From positions 1,054,001-1,118,000 of the forward strand of contig NZ_FMHW01000002.1 of NCBI RefSeq assembly GCF_900090325.1: DNA of 64,000 nucleotides, read 5' to 3'. Source of the stretch: Micromonospora pallida. GTDB lineage: Bacteria > Actinomycetota > Actinomycetes > Mycobacteriales > Micromonosporaceae. Positions 50,842 through 59,760 of this stretch are shown in pieces (the stretch's first letter is position 1; each line of letters opens with the position of its first letter). The notes beneath the pieces were generated by a model. That model did not search any database. It saw only the letters and a list, made by a program, of their open reading frames with translations, and had not been told where the DNA came from. The position numbers and the translations under genes were made by a program.

Positions 50842-51300
50842 CTACCGGGCGGGATGCCGCCGACCGAACTGGGCCTGACTCCCCGCCTGTTCCGTCTGCT
50901 GGTCGGCGCGGGGAAGCGTGATGGTGAACGTCGTCCCGACGCCGGCCTCACTCGCGACCGTGATGGTGCCCTGGTGATCGGTGACGATCTGCCGGGCGAT
51001 GGCGAGGCCGAGGCCACTGCCCCCGGTACGGCGGCCCCGCGCGGCGTCGGCCCGCCAGAACCGGTCGAACACGTGCGGCAGCGCGTCCGCTGCGATTCCC
51101 GAGCCGGTGTCGGCGACCTGGACGATCGCCTGCGTGTCGGTGCGGCTCGCGGCCAGCCGTACGCTGCCGCCCGCAGCGGTCGCCCGTAGTGAGTTGGTGA
51201 CGAGATTGCCCACCACCTGACGGAGCCGGTCGGGATCGGCGTGTACCGCAACGGGCTCGGCCGCCACGCGCAACGACACCCCGGCTGACTCCGCCCGGGC
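50842..51300 (-). pseudogene. Histidine kinase remnant (C-terminal ATPase domain only)
   Basis: The reading from about 51300 to TAG 50842 contains PDRLRQVVGNLVTNSLRA (N-box), VADTGSGIAADALPHVFDRF (G1/F-box) and GGSGLGLAIARQIV (G2-box), the ATP-binding domain of a sensor kinase. The sensor, HAMP and phosphoacceptor-His parts are missing: homology stops abruptly at about 51300, where an alcohol dehydrogenase fragment begins on the other strand. A start codon could be found by chance upstream, but the kinase cannot work as one. Confidence 0.8.
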
Positions 51301-51879
51301 GCGGCGATCAACACCGGTGCGGTGGGACGCGGGGATTCCGTGGCCGTCATCGGCTGTGGGGGAGTGGGCGACGCCGCCGTCGCCGGCGCTCGTCTGGCCG
51401 GCGCCTCGACGATCATCGCCGTGGACCGCGACGCACGCAAGCTCGAGTGGGCCCGAGACCTCGGAGCCACCCACACCGTCGACGCCTCAGCCACCGACGC
51501 CGTCACCGCGATCGCGGAGCTGACCGGCGGGTTCGGTGCCGACGTCGTGATCGACGCGGTCGGACGGCCGGAGACTTGGAAGCAGGCGTTCTACGCCCGC
51601 GACCTCGCGGGCACGGTCGTGCTCGTCGGCGTGCCCACCCCGGACATGCGCCTGGAGATGCCCCTGCTCGACATCTTCTCCCGCGGCGGCGCGCTGAAGT
51701 CCTCCTGGTACGGCGACTGTCTGCCGGAGCGGGACTTCCCCATGCTGATCGACCTGTACCTGCAAGGCAGGCTGCCGCTGGACAAGTTCGTCACCGAACG
51801 CATCGCGATCGACGACGTCGAGAGGGCGTTCCGCACCATGCACGCCGGCGAGGTGCTGCGCTCGGTCGTGACGCTATGA
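51301..51879 (+). pseudogene. Zinc-type alcohol dehydrogenase remnant (3' half)
   Basis: From 51301 the plus strand reads [20 protein letters not shown], then [17 protein letters not shown], the cofactor-binding half of a medium-chain alcohol dehydrogenase of the mycothiol-dependent formaldehyde-dehydrogenase type. The zinc-binding catalytic half is missing. GTG 51322 cannot give a functional enzyme. It ends in an ATGA overlap with a metallo-beta-lactamase-fold gene, the order seen in intact actinobacterial pairs. Confidence 0.8.
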
Positions 51880-51965
51880 GTGGCACCCTGCGGATCGACC
51901 GCGTGGTCACCGCCGGGGTGTTCCAGCTCGACGGCGGCACCTCGGACCGCCACTGCAAGGGGTAG
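51876..51965 (+). pseudogene. Metallo-beta-lactamase-fold hydrolase remnant (first about 22 residues)
   Basis: ATG 51876 overlaps the dehydrogenase stop. [20 protein letters not shown] is the typical opening of the MBL-fold protein that follows this dehydrogenase in actinobacteria. The match ends after GGTSD and a stop follows at 51963-51965 (29 residues). The rest of the gene is gone. Confidence 0.6.
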
Positions 51966-52084
51966 CCTGGGCGCGGGAGCCGTCCGAAGGCGATCGGGTC
52001 GACCCCGTTAGGTTTCGCTGCCAGGTCCGGTCTGTCCTTCAGTGCCCGGCACCGGTCGGGCTCGGCATCGCTGAGGAGACAGAC

Positions 52085-52432
52085 ATGGCGGTAGGAGTGT
52101 TCGCGGGCATCGCGGTGCGCGACTATGACAGCGCCCTGGAGTGGTACAAGCGGCTGCTCGGTGCTGAACCGACCTTCTATCCGAACGAGATCGAGGCGGT
52201 CTGGCAGTTGGCCGAGGATCGGTACGTGTACATCATCCAGGATCCCGACCGGGCCGGCGGAGCTGTCAGCATGATCTGGGTCGACGACCCAGCCGCCGAG
52301 GTTGCGAGGATTTCCGGACGGGGCCTGGAGCCGGTCGACGTTGAGAAGCACGGCTCGGTCTGGAAGTACGTCTTCCACGACAGCGACGGCAACGAGACCG
52401 GAATCGGCGGAGAGGTCTCGACGACCGGATGA
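52085..52432 (+). CDS. VOC (glyoxalase/bleomycin-resistance) family protein
   Basis: 115 residues. GVFAGIAVRDYDSALEWYKR is the opening of a VOC domain and KYVFHDSDGNETGIGGE its closing strand, with the usual Glu near the end (VFHDSDGNE). Standard single-domain length. ATG 52085 has GAGGAG 7 bases upstream. Members include metal-dependent lyases, dioxygenases and drug-binding proteins; nothing tells which. It lies alone after the scar region. Confidence 0.8.
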   Translation: MAVGVFAGIAVRDYDSALEWYKRLLGAEPTFYPNEIEAVWQLAEDRYVYIIQDPDRAGGAVSMIWVDDPAAEVARISGRGLEPVDVEKHGSVWKYVFHDSDGNETGIGGEVSTTG

Positions 52433-52739
52433 TCAGTGGCCCCGTGCTTCAGGCGTGGTGACCTCGGACCACTCTTCCCCGTCCCCCGTAGTTAGATCGA
52501 CCGCCAGTGAACTGCCATCCCGTGTGCCGTTGACCCACCCGACTGGGCCTTTCGGCTCACGTCCGAGGAGACCGCCGCTCTGTATCAGGAGTTGCGGGAC
52601 GTCGTCGACCGCTACCGGCGGGATGCGCCGGAAGTGAGGGCGGATCACGGTGGTCCAGGACCAGGGTGTGCTCTCGCGGCGAAGCAGCGACCGCGACCAA
52701 TGGCGAGGCACATCTCGGCTGGGAACTGTGGGCGGGGGA
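52433..52739. other. Intergenic region (307 bases) between VOC and CitE-like genes
   Basis: Lies between convergent genes. Apart from the possible regulator remnant (52541-52640) I see no convincing gene, promoter or strong hairpin. Confidence 0.5.
52541..52640 (+). pseudogene. Possible remnant of a winged-helix (ArsR-like) regulator
   Basis: One plus-strand frame reads WAFRLTSEETAALYQELRD then VVDRYRRD, resembling the last helix of small actinobacterial helix-turn-helix regulators. It has no start or DNA-binding part. Short match, so tentative; it fits the other broken genes at 50.8-52 kb. Confidence 0.3.
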
Positions 52740-53627
52740 TCAGGGCGCAGCATAGTCACGTCCCGGGCTGCTGTGGGGGGAGGCACCGGCCCTGCTCAGT
52801 ATCTCCGCCGCGCTGCGGACCACGGCCCGGTCCACCATTCGTCCTTGGTCGTCGACGGCCACCCCTGATCCGTCCCGCTCGGCCCGCTCCAGGGCGTCGA
52901 GGATCCGCCGGGCGGTGGACACTTCCTCGGTGGTGGGGGTGAACACGCCGTTGATGGTGGCGAGTTGGCCGGGATGCACGGCGCTGCGGGCCCGGAAGCC
53001 CTGGCGCAGCAGGGCACGGCTGGTCCGCTCCAGCCGTTCGGGGTCGTGTAGGAGGGTCTCGACCGGGCCGACCGGCGGGGTGATCCGGGCCGCCGCCGAG
53101 GCGACGACGACCTGGGAGCGGATCGCGGCGAACTCGGTGCGGTCCGCGTCGGGTTGCAGGCCGAGTTCGCCGGCGAGGTCCGCCTCGCCGATGCCCAGTC
53201 GCAGCACCCGGGGCGCGGCGGCGACCTGCGCGCAGGCCAGGGCACCCCGGGCCGTCTCGATCAGCGCCACTACCCGGAACGTCCGTTCCGGCAGGCCGAG
53301 CCGCCGCTCCGCGACCAGCAACCCCCGATCGACCTCGTCCAGCAGTTCCGGCTCCGCCTTCGGTACCCAGATCCCAACCACCGTCGCGGTGAGCACCGCC
53401 AAGTCCGCCTCGACCTGGTCGCTATTGATCCGTACCCAGTGGGCCACCCCGACCGGCGCGTTCCGCAGGTGCGCGGCGACCGTCTCGCGGGCCTGCTCCT
53501 TGCGGGCAAGGGCGACGGCGTCCTCCAGGTCGAGCACGAGCGCGTCGGCGTCCCGCCCGGGTGCCTTGTGCAACAGGTCCGCGCGGTCCCCGGGCACGTA
53601 CAGGTAACTGCGGGCGACGTCGGTCAC
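52740..53627 (-). CDS. CitE/HpcH-type (citrate lyase beta / malyl-CoA lyase-like) aldolase
   Basis: 295 residues. SYLYVPGDRADLLHKA and ALVLDLEDAVALARK are the family's substrate/metal opening; ALIETARGAL supplies the metal-binding Glu and LGIGEADLAGELG a further acidic ligand. The C-terminus GVFTPTTEEVSTARRILDAL is typical. Enzymes of this family cleave or form beta-hydroxyacyl-CoA compounds such as malyl- or citramalyl-CoA. GTG 53627 overlaps the amidohydrolase stop (GTGA). It is the last gene of the leftward catabolic run, with a CoA-transferase upstream that could supply its CoA-ester substrate. Confidence 0.85.
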   Translation of the reverse strand: MTDVARSYLYVPGDRADLLHKAPGRDADALVLDLEDAVALARKEQARETVAAHLRNAPVGVAHWVRINSDQVEADLAVLTATVVGIWVPKAEPELLDEVDRGLLVAERRLGLPERTFRVVALIETARGALACAQVAAAPRVLRLGIGEADLAGELGLQPDADRTEFAAIRSQVVVASAAARITPPVGPVETLLHDPERLERTSRALLRQGFRARSAVHPGQLATINGVFTPTTEEVSTARRILDALERAERDGSGVAVDDQGRMVDRAVVRSAAEILSRAGASPHSSPGRDYAAP

Positions 53628-55096
53628 GCCGGTGCCCTGCCGGCCCGGGGCACGTACCGGCCCTGCGGGGTGCCGGTCACCTTGCCGTCGACGAGCACGT
53701 GCTCACCCCGGACGAAGGTGTCGGTCACCCGCGCGGTCAGCTCGAAACCTTCGAACGGCGTGTACTCCTGCGTCGACTCGGAGTCCTCGGCCCGCACCGT
53801 CCAGGTCGCGTCGGGGTCGACCAGGCAGAGGTCGGCGTCGTACCCCTCGGCGATGGCTCCCTTGTCGGCCAGGCCGAACCGGCGGGCCGGGTTCCAGGAG
53901 GTGAGCGCGGCGACGGCCGACAGCGGCAGGCCGCGACGGCTGCCCTCGGTGACCAGGCCGGGCAGCAGGTACTCGGCACCGCCGAAGCCGGACTTGGCGA
54001 GGAACACGTCGTCGCGGGGGTTGCCGAACTTCAGCTCGTCCTTGCAGCAGGCGTGGTCGCTGACCACCCAGTCGATCCGGCCGTCGAGCAGGTGCCCCCA
54101 CAGCGCCTCGACGTCCTCCCGGGGCCGCAGCGGCGGGTTGACCTTGCCGCCGAGCCCGTGGGCGGTGGTGATGTCGGCCAGCAGGTGCCCGATGGTCACC
54201 TCCCGGCGGAAGTCGATGTGCGGGAACGCCTCGGCCATCCGCAGGGCCGCGTCGAGCGCCTTCGCGGAGGAGAGATGCAGCAGGTTGATGGTGGGCAGGC
54301 CGGTCTCGTGGGCCAGGTACGAGGCGATCGAGACGGCGAGTCCCTCGGAGTGCGGCGGCCGGGAGGCGTGGTAGGCGGCCAGCCCGCTCAGGGTGCCCTC
54401 CTGTTCCACCCGCCGGGTGTAGGCGCTCATGATCTCGGCGGTCTCGCAGTGCAGGGACAGCGAGATGTCCGAGGCCAGCTCGGGGAAACGCTCGCGGGCC
54501 GCCTGTACCCCGCGCATGACGAACTCGAAGTGGGCGTAGTCGTACCGCTCCCCCTCGGGGATCATCAAAAAGGAGTTCTGGTCGGCTGAGCGGCCGTGCA
54601 GGCCGTGGCTGCCGTAGAACATGAAGATCTTGAACGAGGTGACGCCGAACTTCTCCACCAGGTCGGGGATCTCGTCGATGTGCTCGCTCATCATCGGGGC
54701 GAGGTGGAAGCCGTAGTCGATGTAGGAGCGGCCGGCGCTGGCGGCCAGCACGTCGGGGAAGAAGTTCTCGTAGCGTCCGCCCCGGTTGAGGTAGTACTGC
54801 CCGGTACGCATGTAGGTCAGCGCGGTGGTCACCCCGCCCTGGGCGGAGGCGCGGCTCTCGGAGGCGGTGTCCTCGCTCAGCGGGTTGTAGATGCCCCAGT
54901 GCTGGTGGGCGTCGACCACGCCGGGGAAGGCGAGACGGCCACCGCCGTCGACCACGGTGTCGGCCTCTTGCGTGTCGATGCCGGGCGCGACGTGGACGAT
55001 CCGTCCGTCCCGGACGCCGATGTCGGCGGACTCCACGTCCGGCCGGTCGTGCCGGACGACGCGGACGTTGCGCAGCAACAGGTCGAAGGATGTCAT
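53624..55096 (-). CDS. Cyclic amidohydrolase (dihydroorotase/hydantoinase family)
   Basis: 490 residues. DAHQHWGIYNPL holds the HxH metal pair, TSFKIFMF the carboxylated-Lys position, LHCETAEI and LLHLSSAK the next two His ligands and VSDHACC the catalytic Asp. This is the complete metal set of a binuclear cyclic-imide/ureide hydrolase (allantoinase, hydantoinase, dihydroorotase). ATG 55096 has GAGGAG 7 bases upstream. With the cyclase-family and MmgE/PrpD genes it suggests opening of a cyclic amide followed by processing of the acid. Substrate unknown; it is unlikely to be housekeeping PyrC given the context. Confidence 0.85.
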   Translation of the reverse strand: MTSFDLLLRNVRVVRHDRPDVESADIGVRDGRIVHVAPGIDTQEADTVVDGGGRLAFPGVVDAHQHWGIYNPLSEDTASESRASAQGGVTTALTYMRTGQYYLNRGGRYENFFPDVLAASAGRSYIDYGFHLAPMMSEHIDEIPDLVEKFGVTSFKIFMFYGSHGLHGRSADQNSFLMIPEGERYDYAHFEFVMRGVQAARERFPELASDISLSLHCETAEIMSAYTRRVEQEGTLSGLAAYHASRPPHSEGLAVSIASYLAHETGLPTINLLHLSSAKALDAALRMAEAFPHIDFRREVTIGHLLADITTAHGLGGKVNPPLRPREDVEALWGHLLDGRIDWVVSDHACCKDELKFGNPRDDVFLAKSGFGGAEYLLPGLVTEGSRRGLPLSAVAALTSWNPARRFGLADKGAIAEGYDADLCLVDPDATWTVRAEDSESTQEYTPFEGFELTARVTDTFVRGEHVLVDGKVTGTPQGRYVPRAGRAPA

Positions 55097-55100
55097 GGTC

Positions 55101-56576
55101 TCACTCCTCGGAGGGGCAGGCGCTGGCGAGCGAGGTCGGTGCCGGCGTACCGGCTGGCGGGGCGGTGTTCACGGCGGCGAGCAGGCCGGTCAGCCGGCGT
55201 ACGTCGGCGGCCTGGTCCAGCCGGCCGATCTCCTGCTCGACCTGGGTGGCGACGTCCGGTGCGAGCCGTCCGGCGACGTTGTGGTGAAACTTCAGCGCCA
55301 GCTCGGCGGTGGAGAGCGGACGCTGCGGGCCACCCCGGTTGGCCAGCACCTCTGCGGCCCACACCCGGCCGTCGCGGGTGACCACCCGCAGCACCGCCGG
55401 GAACTGGTACGGAAAGATCGCATCGCACCGGTCGTCGGGTACCACCTCGACCCGCGCCATCAGCGCCCGGCGGACCGGGTCGGCCGCGAGGGCATCGGTG
55501 AAGTCGTCCGGGCCGACGCCGAGGACGCCGCCCCCGCACAGCCCCGCGACCACCGCGTACGGGCCGCTGAACTGTGCCTCGTAACCGGTGCGTGGAGCCC
55601 GCTTGCGGTCGATCGGCTGGCCGATCGTGCGGATCACCGGGGTCGGCACGCCGAGGGTGATCTTGTCGATGTCCGCGACGGCCAGTCCCCGTTCGCGCAG
55701 GGCGATCGCCGCGTCGATCGCGGCGTGAGTGAAGTGGTTGGCCGGGTAGGGCTTGAAGAAGATGCCCGGCACCGCCCACCTCGCCCCGAGTCCGTCGACG
55801 ATCTCGGTCGGGTCGAACTCGCCGCGCAGGAACGCCTGGAAGAAGCCGAAACGCCCTTCCAGTACCGTCGGCGGGCCGCTGATGCCGTGTTTGGCCAGCG
55901 AGGCTGCGGTCACCGCGGCGTGCGCCGCCCAGCCGCAGTGAATCCGCTTCACCGTGCCGCCGGTGCGGTTGGCCTCGATCAGGCCGGCGGCCATCGACGC
56001 GGCCACGCCGAGGCTGTCCAGGGTCTGCCCGGCGTCCAGACCGAACAGGCGGGCGACGGCGACGGCCCCACCGAGGGTGCCGCAGATGGAGGTGGCGTGC
56101 TGGCCGTGCTCGAAGAAGACCGAGTTGCCGGCGGTGCGGTCGTAGCCGGCCATGCCGACCCGGATGCACACCTCCAGACCTACGGCGATGGCGGCCACCG
56201 TCTCCCGGCCGCTGGCACCCGTGAGCTCGGCGGCGGCCAGCGCGGCCGGGACCACCGAGGCGCTGGGGTGCAGCACCGAGGGCAGGTGGGTGTCGTCGTA
56301 GTCGAGGGAGTGGGCCAGCACGCCGTTGGCGAAGGCGGCGAGAGCGGCCGGAACCCGGGTGTCCAGGCCGATCGCCCTGGCCTGGCCCCGGCCGCCCTGC
56401 TCGCCTACGTAGGCTAGGGCCGCCTGGCTGGTGGGCAGCGGGGACGCGGCGACGCAGAGCCCGACGACGTCGAGCACCCGGCGGCGTACGCTGTCGACCA
56501 CCTCCGGCGGCAGTCCGGCGGCCGGGGTGTCGGCGGCGAAGGCGGCGAGGCGCTGCCCGAGGGTCCGCTCAGCCAC
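55101..56576 (-). CDS. MmgE/PrpD family protein
   Basis: 491 residues from GTG 56576, overlapping the cyclase gene by 8 bases. HSLDYDDTHLPSVLHPSASV is the family motif (DYDD...HP), followed by EHGQHATSICGTLGGAVAVA and KPYPANHFTHAAIDA. The family includes 2-methylcitrate dehydratase, cis-aconitate decarboxylase and iminodisuccinate epimerase. No propionate genes are adjacent, so methylcitrate is unlikely; a C4-C6 dicarboxylate in this catabolic route fits better. Four bases separate it from the amidohydrolase gene. Confidence 0.88.
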   Translation of the reverse strand: MAERTLGQRLAAFAADTPAAGLPPEVVDSVRRRVLDVVGLCVAASPLPTSQAALAYVGEQGGRGQARAIGLDTRVPAALAAFANGVLAHSLDYDDTHLPSVLHPSASVVPAALAAAELTGASGRETVAAIAVGLEVCIRVGMAGYDRTAGNSVFFEHGQHATSICGTLGGAVAVARLFGLDAGQTLDSLGVAASMAAGLIEANRTGGTVKRIHCGWAAHAAVTAASLAKHGISGPPTVLEGRFGFFQAFLRGEFDPTEIVDGLGARWAVPGIFFKPYPANHFTHAAIDAAIALRERGLAVADIDKITLGVPTPVIRTIGQPIDRKRAPRTGYEAQFSGPYAVVAGLCGGGVLGVGPDDFTDALAADPVRRALMARVEVVPDDRCDAIFPYQFPAVLRVVTRDGRVWAAEVLANRGGPQRPLSTAELALKFHHNVAGRLAPDVATQVEQEIGRLDQAADVRRLTGLLAAVNTAPPAGTPAPTSLASACPSEE

Positions 56577-57405
56577 GGCTGACCACCGCCAGGGGGCGCA
56601 CCGGCGAGCCGGTGGCACCGAACAACGGCAGCGGGATCATGACGAAGGTGAACTCGTACACCTCGTCGCGGGCGAGTTCCTCCAGCGCCATCGCTTCGAT
56701 GAGGTAAATGCCGTGTTCGACGAGGAGGATCCGGTGCGCGGGCAGGCTGGTGTGCCCCTGGCCGGGGGGCAGGCACTCGAAGGCGATGGTGTCGGCCCCG
56801 ACGGCGTGCACCTGCCGCTCGGCCAGCCACCCGGCGCCGGCGCTGCTCACGCCCGGTACTCCCGAGTCGCGGCCGACGTAGACGCTGCGGTCCTCGTGGC
56901 CGAAGAACCGGCCCCAGCCGCTGCGGATCAGCACCACGTCGCCCGGTTCCACCGGGGTGCCCTGCCGGCGGGCGGCGGCGTCCAGGTCGGCGGGAGTGAT
57001 CTCGTAGCCAGCCGGGCAGTGCTCGCCGAGCACGGCGGGGACGTCGAGCAGCACCCCACGGCGCAGCATCGGCTCGACGGTGTGTACGCCGAGTTCGGTG
57101 AACCGGCCACCGGCCTGCGCGTCGGCCGCGTCGGCGCCGCCGTGCAGCCGGCCCTCGTGCGACACGTGGGCGAGGGCGTCGACGTGGGTGCCGACGTGGG
57201 TGCCCATGACCAGCAGGTCGTTTGCGGCCGAGCCGCCGTCGGCGCGGACCATGTCGCCGTGGCGGCGGGGCATGCTGAGCCAGAACGGCGGGTGGTTCGG
57301 CGACTGGGGCATGCCGATCGTCAGTAGCCGGCCGAGGTCGTAGATCTGCGCACCGCCGCGTACGGCGTCGAGCAGGCGGTCGGCGGGCCTTGCGGTGATG
57401 GTCAC
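56569..57405 (-). CDS. Cyclase-family metal hydrolase (kynurenine-formamidase-like)
   Basis: 278 residues from GTG 57405. GTHVGTHVDALAHVSH is the HxGTHxDxxxH motif that binds the metal in the cyclase/KynB family; VLIRSGWGRFFG and CLPPGQGHTSLPAHRILL are other conserved parts. The family hydrolyses formamides, isatin and related ring amides. Its operon partners (amidohydrolase, MmgE/PrpD) support hydrolysis of a cyclic or N-acyl amide. Confidence 0.82.
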   Translation of the reverse strand: MTITARPADRLLDAVRGGAQIYDLGRLLTIGMPQSPNHPPFWLSMPRRHGDMVRADGGSAANDLLVMGTHVGTHVDALAHVSHEGRLHGGADAADAQAGGRFTELGVHTVEPMLRRGVLLDVPAVLGEHCPAGYEITPADLDAAARRQGTPVEPGDVVLIRSGWGRFFGHEDRSVYVGRDSGVPGVSSAGAGWLAERQVHAVGADTIAFECLPPGQGHTSLPAHRILLVEHGIYLIEAMALEELARDEVYEFTFVMIPLPLFGATGSPVRPLAVVSRG

Positions 57406-57436
57406 GGTTCCTCGCGTTTCAGCAGGGTCGGCGACG

Positions 57437-58636
57437 TCAGGAGACGATGTCGCGGTCTCGGAGGCCGGCGATCTCGGCCGGATCGCAGCCAAGTTCGTCG
57501 ATCAGCAGGGAGTCGGTGTCGGCACCGGGCGCACGCCCGGTGAACCGGATCCGGCCGGGGGTGGCCGACATCCGCCACATCACGTTGTGCATCCGCATCG
57601 GCCCGAGGTCGGGGTCGTCGACCACGGTGACCATGCCGGTCTCCCGTACGTGCGGGTCCTCGACGATGTCCCGGGCGTCGTAGACCGGGGCCACGGCGGC
57701 ACCCGCCTCGGTGAACGCGCGGCTCACCTGCTCGCGGGTCCGGGCGCCGATCCAGTCGCCGACGTACTTGTCGAGTTCGTCGGCGTGGGCGGCGCGACCG
57801 GCGCCGGTACGGAACCACGGCTGCTCGATCACCTCCGGATGCCCGACCAGCCGCAGCACCCGCTCGGCGATCGCCTGGGCGCTGGTCGACACCGCGACCC
57901 AGGTGCCGTCGCGGGTGCGGTACGTGTTGCGCGGGGCGTTGTTGGTCGACCGGTTGCCGTGGCGGTGCTCGACGATGCCGAGTTGGTCGTAGACGGTGGG
58001 GCCGGGGCCGACCGCCGCCATGATCGGCTCCAGCAGGCTCAGGTCGATGACCTGGCCGGTGCCGCCGTTGCGGTCCCGGTGCCAGAGCGCCATCATCACC
58101 GCCGACGAGGCGGCGATGCCGCAGATGCTGTCGGCCAGGCCGAACGCCGGCAGGGTGGGCGGGCCGTCCGCAGCACCGGTGAGGTGGGCGAAGCCGCTCA
58201 TCGCCTCGGCCAGGGTGCCGAAGCCGGCCCGGCCGGCGTACGGGCCGGTCTGACCGAAGCCGGTGATCCGGGCGATGATCAGGCGGGGGTTGACCCGGTG
58301 CAACTCCGCCGGCCCGACCCCCCAGCGTTCCAGCGTGCCCGGCCGGAAGTTCTCCACCAGCACGTCGGCGTTCTCGGCCAGGCGCAGCAGCAGCGCCGCC
58401 CCCTCCGGGGCGGACAGGCTCAGCCCGACCGTACGCTTGTTGCGGGAGATCTCCTTCCACCACAGTGGCTGCCCATTCTTGGACTTACCGTGCCCACGCA
58501 TGCTGTCGCCGGCGGTCGGGTGCTCGATCTTGATCACGTCAGCGCCGAAGTCGCCGAGGATCTGGCAGCACAGCGGCCCGGCCAGGATCGTCGAGACGTC
58601 CAGCACCCGCACTCCCGCGAGCGGTCCGTCGTTCAC
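57437..58636 (-). CDS. CaiB/BaiF-type (class III) CoA-transferase
   Basis: 399 residues from GTG 58636, preferred over GTG 58645 because GGAGG lies 8 bases upstream. VRVLDVSTILAGPLCCQILG and DFGADVIKIEHP are the N-terminal signature, NKRTVGLSL follows, and GTGQVIDLSLLEPIM places the catalytic Asp. Moves CoA between carboxylic acids, probably to activate the acid for CitE-type cleavage. Lies 31 bases before the cyclase gene. Confidence 0.88.
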   Translation of the reverse strand: MNDGPLAGVRVLDVSTILAGPLCCQILGDFGADVIKIEHPTAGDSMRGHGKSKNGQPLWWKEISRNKRTVGLSLSAPEGAALLLRLAENADVLVENFRPGTLERWGVGPAELHRVNPRLIIARITGFGQTGPYAGRAGFGTLAEAMSGFAHLTGAADGPPTLPAFGLADSICGIAASSAVMMALWHRDRNGGTGQVIDLSLLEPIMAAVGPGPTVYDQLGIVEHRHGNRSTNNAPRNTYRTRDGTWVAVSTSAQAIAERVLRLVGHPEVIEQPWFRTGAGRAAHADELDKYVGDWIGARTREQVSRAFTEAGAAVAPVYDARDIVEDPHVRETGMVTVVDDPDLGPMRMHNVMWRMSATPGRIRFTGRAPGADTDSLLIDELGCDPAEIAGLRDRDIVS

Positions 58637-58736
58637 CAGGTCCACCTCCCCATCCCCGAATCGGTGTCGGCCGGGCGGGTACGGGGTGCCCCGCCCAGCG
58701 GTCTCGTGTCGGTCCCCGTCGCCGGGGCGGCCTGGT

Positions 58737-59558
58737 CTAGCCCGGATCGGCGGGCGTCCGCGCCCCCGGGATCCGGTAGCCGAGCTCGGCGGAGATCTCG
58801 CCGGCCGCCGCCGCGACCAGGGCGCCGTGCGCCGCGCAGACCTGTGGGGTGAACCGGTCCTGCGGCCCGCACAGCGAGATCGAGCCGAACACCTGCCCGG
58901 TGCCGTACCGCACCGCCGCGGCGACGCTGCCCGCCCCGTTCTGCCGTTCTCCCATGCTCACCGCGTAGCCCTGCTGCCGGACCAGGGCCAGTTCGGCGCG
59001 CAACGCGCCGGGGTCGGTGATGGTGGACGGAGTGACCTGCCGCATCGGCTGGGCGAGGTACTCCTCGACCTCGGCGTCGGGCAGGGCGGCGAGGATCGCC
59101 TTGGACGACGAGCCCGAGTGCAACGGGTGGCTGGTGCCCAGGGACACCGACATGCGTACCTCGTGCGGCGACAGCACCTGGTCGATGTAGACCCGCAGCC
59201 AGCCCTGCCGCACCGAGAGCGTCGCGGTCTCCCCGCTGTCGCGCACCAGGTGGACCAGGTAGCGGCGGGCGGTGTCCGGCACGTCCAGGGCACGCAGCGC
59301 GGCCAGTCCCACCGCCAGCGCGCCGGCGCCGAGCCGGTACCGCTTGGTGTCCTCGTTGAAGCTGAGGAAGTCGTCGGCCACCAACTCCTTCAGGATCCGG
59401 TACGCCACCGCCTTGGGCAGGCCCAGTTCCCGCGCGATCGTCGACACGCCAAGGGTTTCCGGCGCCCGGTCGGCGATGATGTTGATGACGTCGAGGGCCC
59501 GGCCGAGGCCGGAGCGGACGCGGGTGTCGTCCCGCTCGACGAGGGGCGTGGTGGTCAT
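58737..59558 (-). CDS. IclR-family transcriptional regulator
   Basis: 273 residues from ATG 59558 (GAGGA 7 bases upstream). RALDVINIIADRAPETLGVS, ARELGLPKAVAYRILKEL is the winged helix-turn-helix; the C-terminal effector domain includes SGSSSKAILAALP and SISLCGPQDRF. IclR proteins commonly control adjacent catabolic operons in response to a pathway acid. It sits in the middle of the leftward gene run, with a 100-base gap downstream and a 202-base gap upstream, where an operator and separate promoters are expected. Confidence 0.9.
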   Translation of the reverse strand: MTTTPLVERDDTRVRSGLGRALDVINIIADRAPETLGVSTIARELGLPKAVAYRILKELVADDFLSFNEDTKRYRLGAGALAVGLAALRALDVPDTARRYLVHLVRDSGETATLSVRQGWLRVYIDQVLSPHEVRMSVSLGTSHPLHSGSSSKAILAALPDAEVEEYLAQPMRQVTPSTITDPGALRAELALVRQQGYAVSMGERQNGAGSVAAAVRYGTGQVFGSISLCGPQDRFTPQVCAAHGALVAAAAGEISAELGYRIPGARTPADPG

Positions 59559-59575
59559 GGCTGTCCTCACTGTCG

Positions 59576-59755
59576 ATGTACCTGGGCGCAGGGACGGCCG
59601 GCGCTCACGGCGGCGCGGGCGTACCCGGCGGCAATCCCGCCCATCGTCGCGGCCGTTCCCGGGCGACCACCAGCGCCACGGCGGCGAGCACCACGGCACC
59701 GGCGAGACGCTGCCGCCCGGCAGTGCCGACGGCGGCGTCACCAACGCGGTCCCAC
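59576..59755 (-). pseudogene. Possible transporter C-terminal remnant after the Ohr-like gene
   Basis: In the same frame as the Ohr-like gene, after its TGA, the strand reads WDRVGDAAVGTAGRQ then RLAGAVVLAAVALVVARERP, ending at a stop. The hydrophobic segment with a basic tail resembles the end of an EamA/DMT transporter. There is no start codon context. Tentative. Confidence 0.25.
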
Positions 59756-59760
59756 GCGGG

